Part shown: positions 32,978 to 33,194 of the stretch, piece after piece
Position numbering within the stretch: position 1 is the stretch's first letter
How the letters are laid out: each line of letters starts with the position of its first letter
Assembly: GCA_001803235.1 (NCBI GenBank)
Contig: MHBL01000235.1
Span: forward strand, 1 to 33,194
Origin: Lentisphaerae bacterium RIFOXYA12_64_32
Lineage (GTDB): Bacteria; Verrucomicrobiota; Lentisphaeria; Oligosphaerales; YB12-FULL-65-16
DNA length: 33,194 bases
Direction of reading: 5' to 3'
Translations under genes and position numbers: made by a program
The notes under the pieces: model-generated
Database searches by the model: none
Told to the model about the DNA's origin: nothing
Seen by the model: the letters and a program-made list of their open reading frames with translations, nothing else

Positions 32978-33133
32978 CAGGGCTGTTTCAAGATCTGGCA
33001 CCGCGTCTCGGAAGGCCACGCCCCCGCGCACACCAAGTAGGGGCGGCCTGTCCTCAGGCCGCCCCCCCCCGGCGTGGGGACACGCCGGGGGTACTCACCG
33101 CACGCGACGGTCACGAATCTTGAAACAGCCCTG
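32978..33133 (-). mobile_element. 156-bp MITE, copy B, with 9-bp target duplication
   Basis: It starts CAGGGCTGTTTCAAGAT (32978-32994) and ends with the reverse complement at 33133. CGGTAGCAG flanks it on both sides (32969-32977 and 33134-33142), a perfect 9-bp duplication different in sequence from that of copy A. Aligned as its reverse complement, it has the same length as copy A and differs at six positions, including AT/GC transitions in the stretches near the ends. Both internal hairpins are conserved. No transposase is encoded. The remaining bases to the window end (33143-33194) show nothing recognisable. Confidence 0.92.
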
Positions 33134-33194
33134 CGGTAGCAGTGTAATGCGTCAGTCGCGGGTGCAGTTGGGGGTGGCTGGCCAGAGTGGCGGG

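Noticed and set aside
32854..33114. An N-terminal extension of the NIF3-like protein
   Set aside because: The extra codons translate MITE copy B and its flank; the ATG at 32853 has a good ribosome-binding site.
15408..33133. The two inverted MITE copies as ends of a 17.7-kb composite transposon
   Set aside because: Each copy has its own, different, perfect 9-bp target duplication immediately at both of its ends. A composite element would have one duplication shared by the outermost ends.
1..33194. tRNA or rRNA genes
   Set aside because: No cloverleaf with a recognisable T-arm and no rRNA-like conserved stretch was seen on either strand by reading; a covariance search would be needed to exclude them fully.

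Overview
High-GC bacterial chromosome segment with well separated genes on both strands, ribosome-binding sites of the AGGAGG type, and many intergenic hairpins. Several divergent uroporphyrinogen-decarboxylase-fold (URO-D) proteins, a sugar phosphate isomerase/epimerase, a GH20 hexosaminidase, a LarA homologue and a large secreted protein resemble gene sets of the PVC superphylum and neighbouring phyla (Lentisphaerota, Kiritimatiellota, Planctomycetota, Hydrogenedentota). That placement is inference from gene content; no rRNA or other marker here settles it.

Layout. 1-285: short tandem repeats and a hairpin. 334-1992 (+): membrane-anchored or secreted protein of about ten WA-rich helical repeats. 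2266-11278 (-): LarA-family protein, GH20 glycosidase, C-terminal remnant of a glycyl-radical enzyme, sugar phosphate isomerase/epimerase with a clear terminator, two URO-D-like proteins and a GT2 glycosyltransferase. 11480-12688 (+): DegT/DnrJ aminotransferase, convergent with an Ask_Ect-type aspartokinase (12776-14185, -). 14425-14621: foldback element and GC repeats. 14826-15272 (+): type II dehydroquinase. 15408-15563: a 156-bp MITE with target-site duplication, followed by an Asp23/Gls24 protein and its membrane partner (+). 17046-17735 (-): HTH-EIIA fusion; 17946-19067 (-): third URO-D-like protein. 19196-23448 (+): ThiI, RpoD-type sigma factor, PaaK-type CoA ligase. 23759-23894: paired REP element. 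24141-30527 (+): 2128-residue secreted protein. 30553-31454: REP-flanked REP-associated tyrosine transposase (RAYT). 31468-32853 (-): fourth URO-D-like gene behind an internally deleted NIF3-like gene. 32978-33133: second, inverted MITE copy.

Functionally the left part looks like carbohydrate catabolism (amino-sugar glycan cleavage, sugar isomerisation, hydroxy-acid or sugar-acid epimerisation). The URO-D-like proteins lack an obvious corrinoid-protein partner here and are unlikely all to make haem. The centre is housekeeping (lysine/threonine/methionine entry, shikimate pathway, tRNA thiolation, sigma factor).

The most unusual content is mobile and repetitive DNA. Two MITE copies, each with its own perfect 9-bp target duplication, sit in the same orientation 18 bp upstream of candidate promoters. 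A RAYT locus has REP hairpins with compensatory base changes, one REP lying in frame inside the transposase gene. Damaged genes (glycyl-radical enzyme, NIF3) also occur. All promoter calls are by eye and weak.
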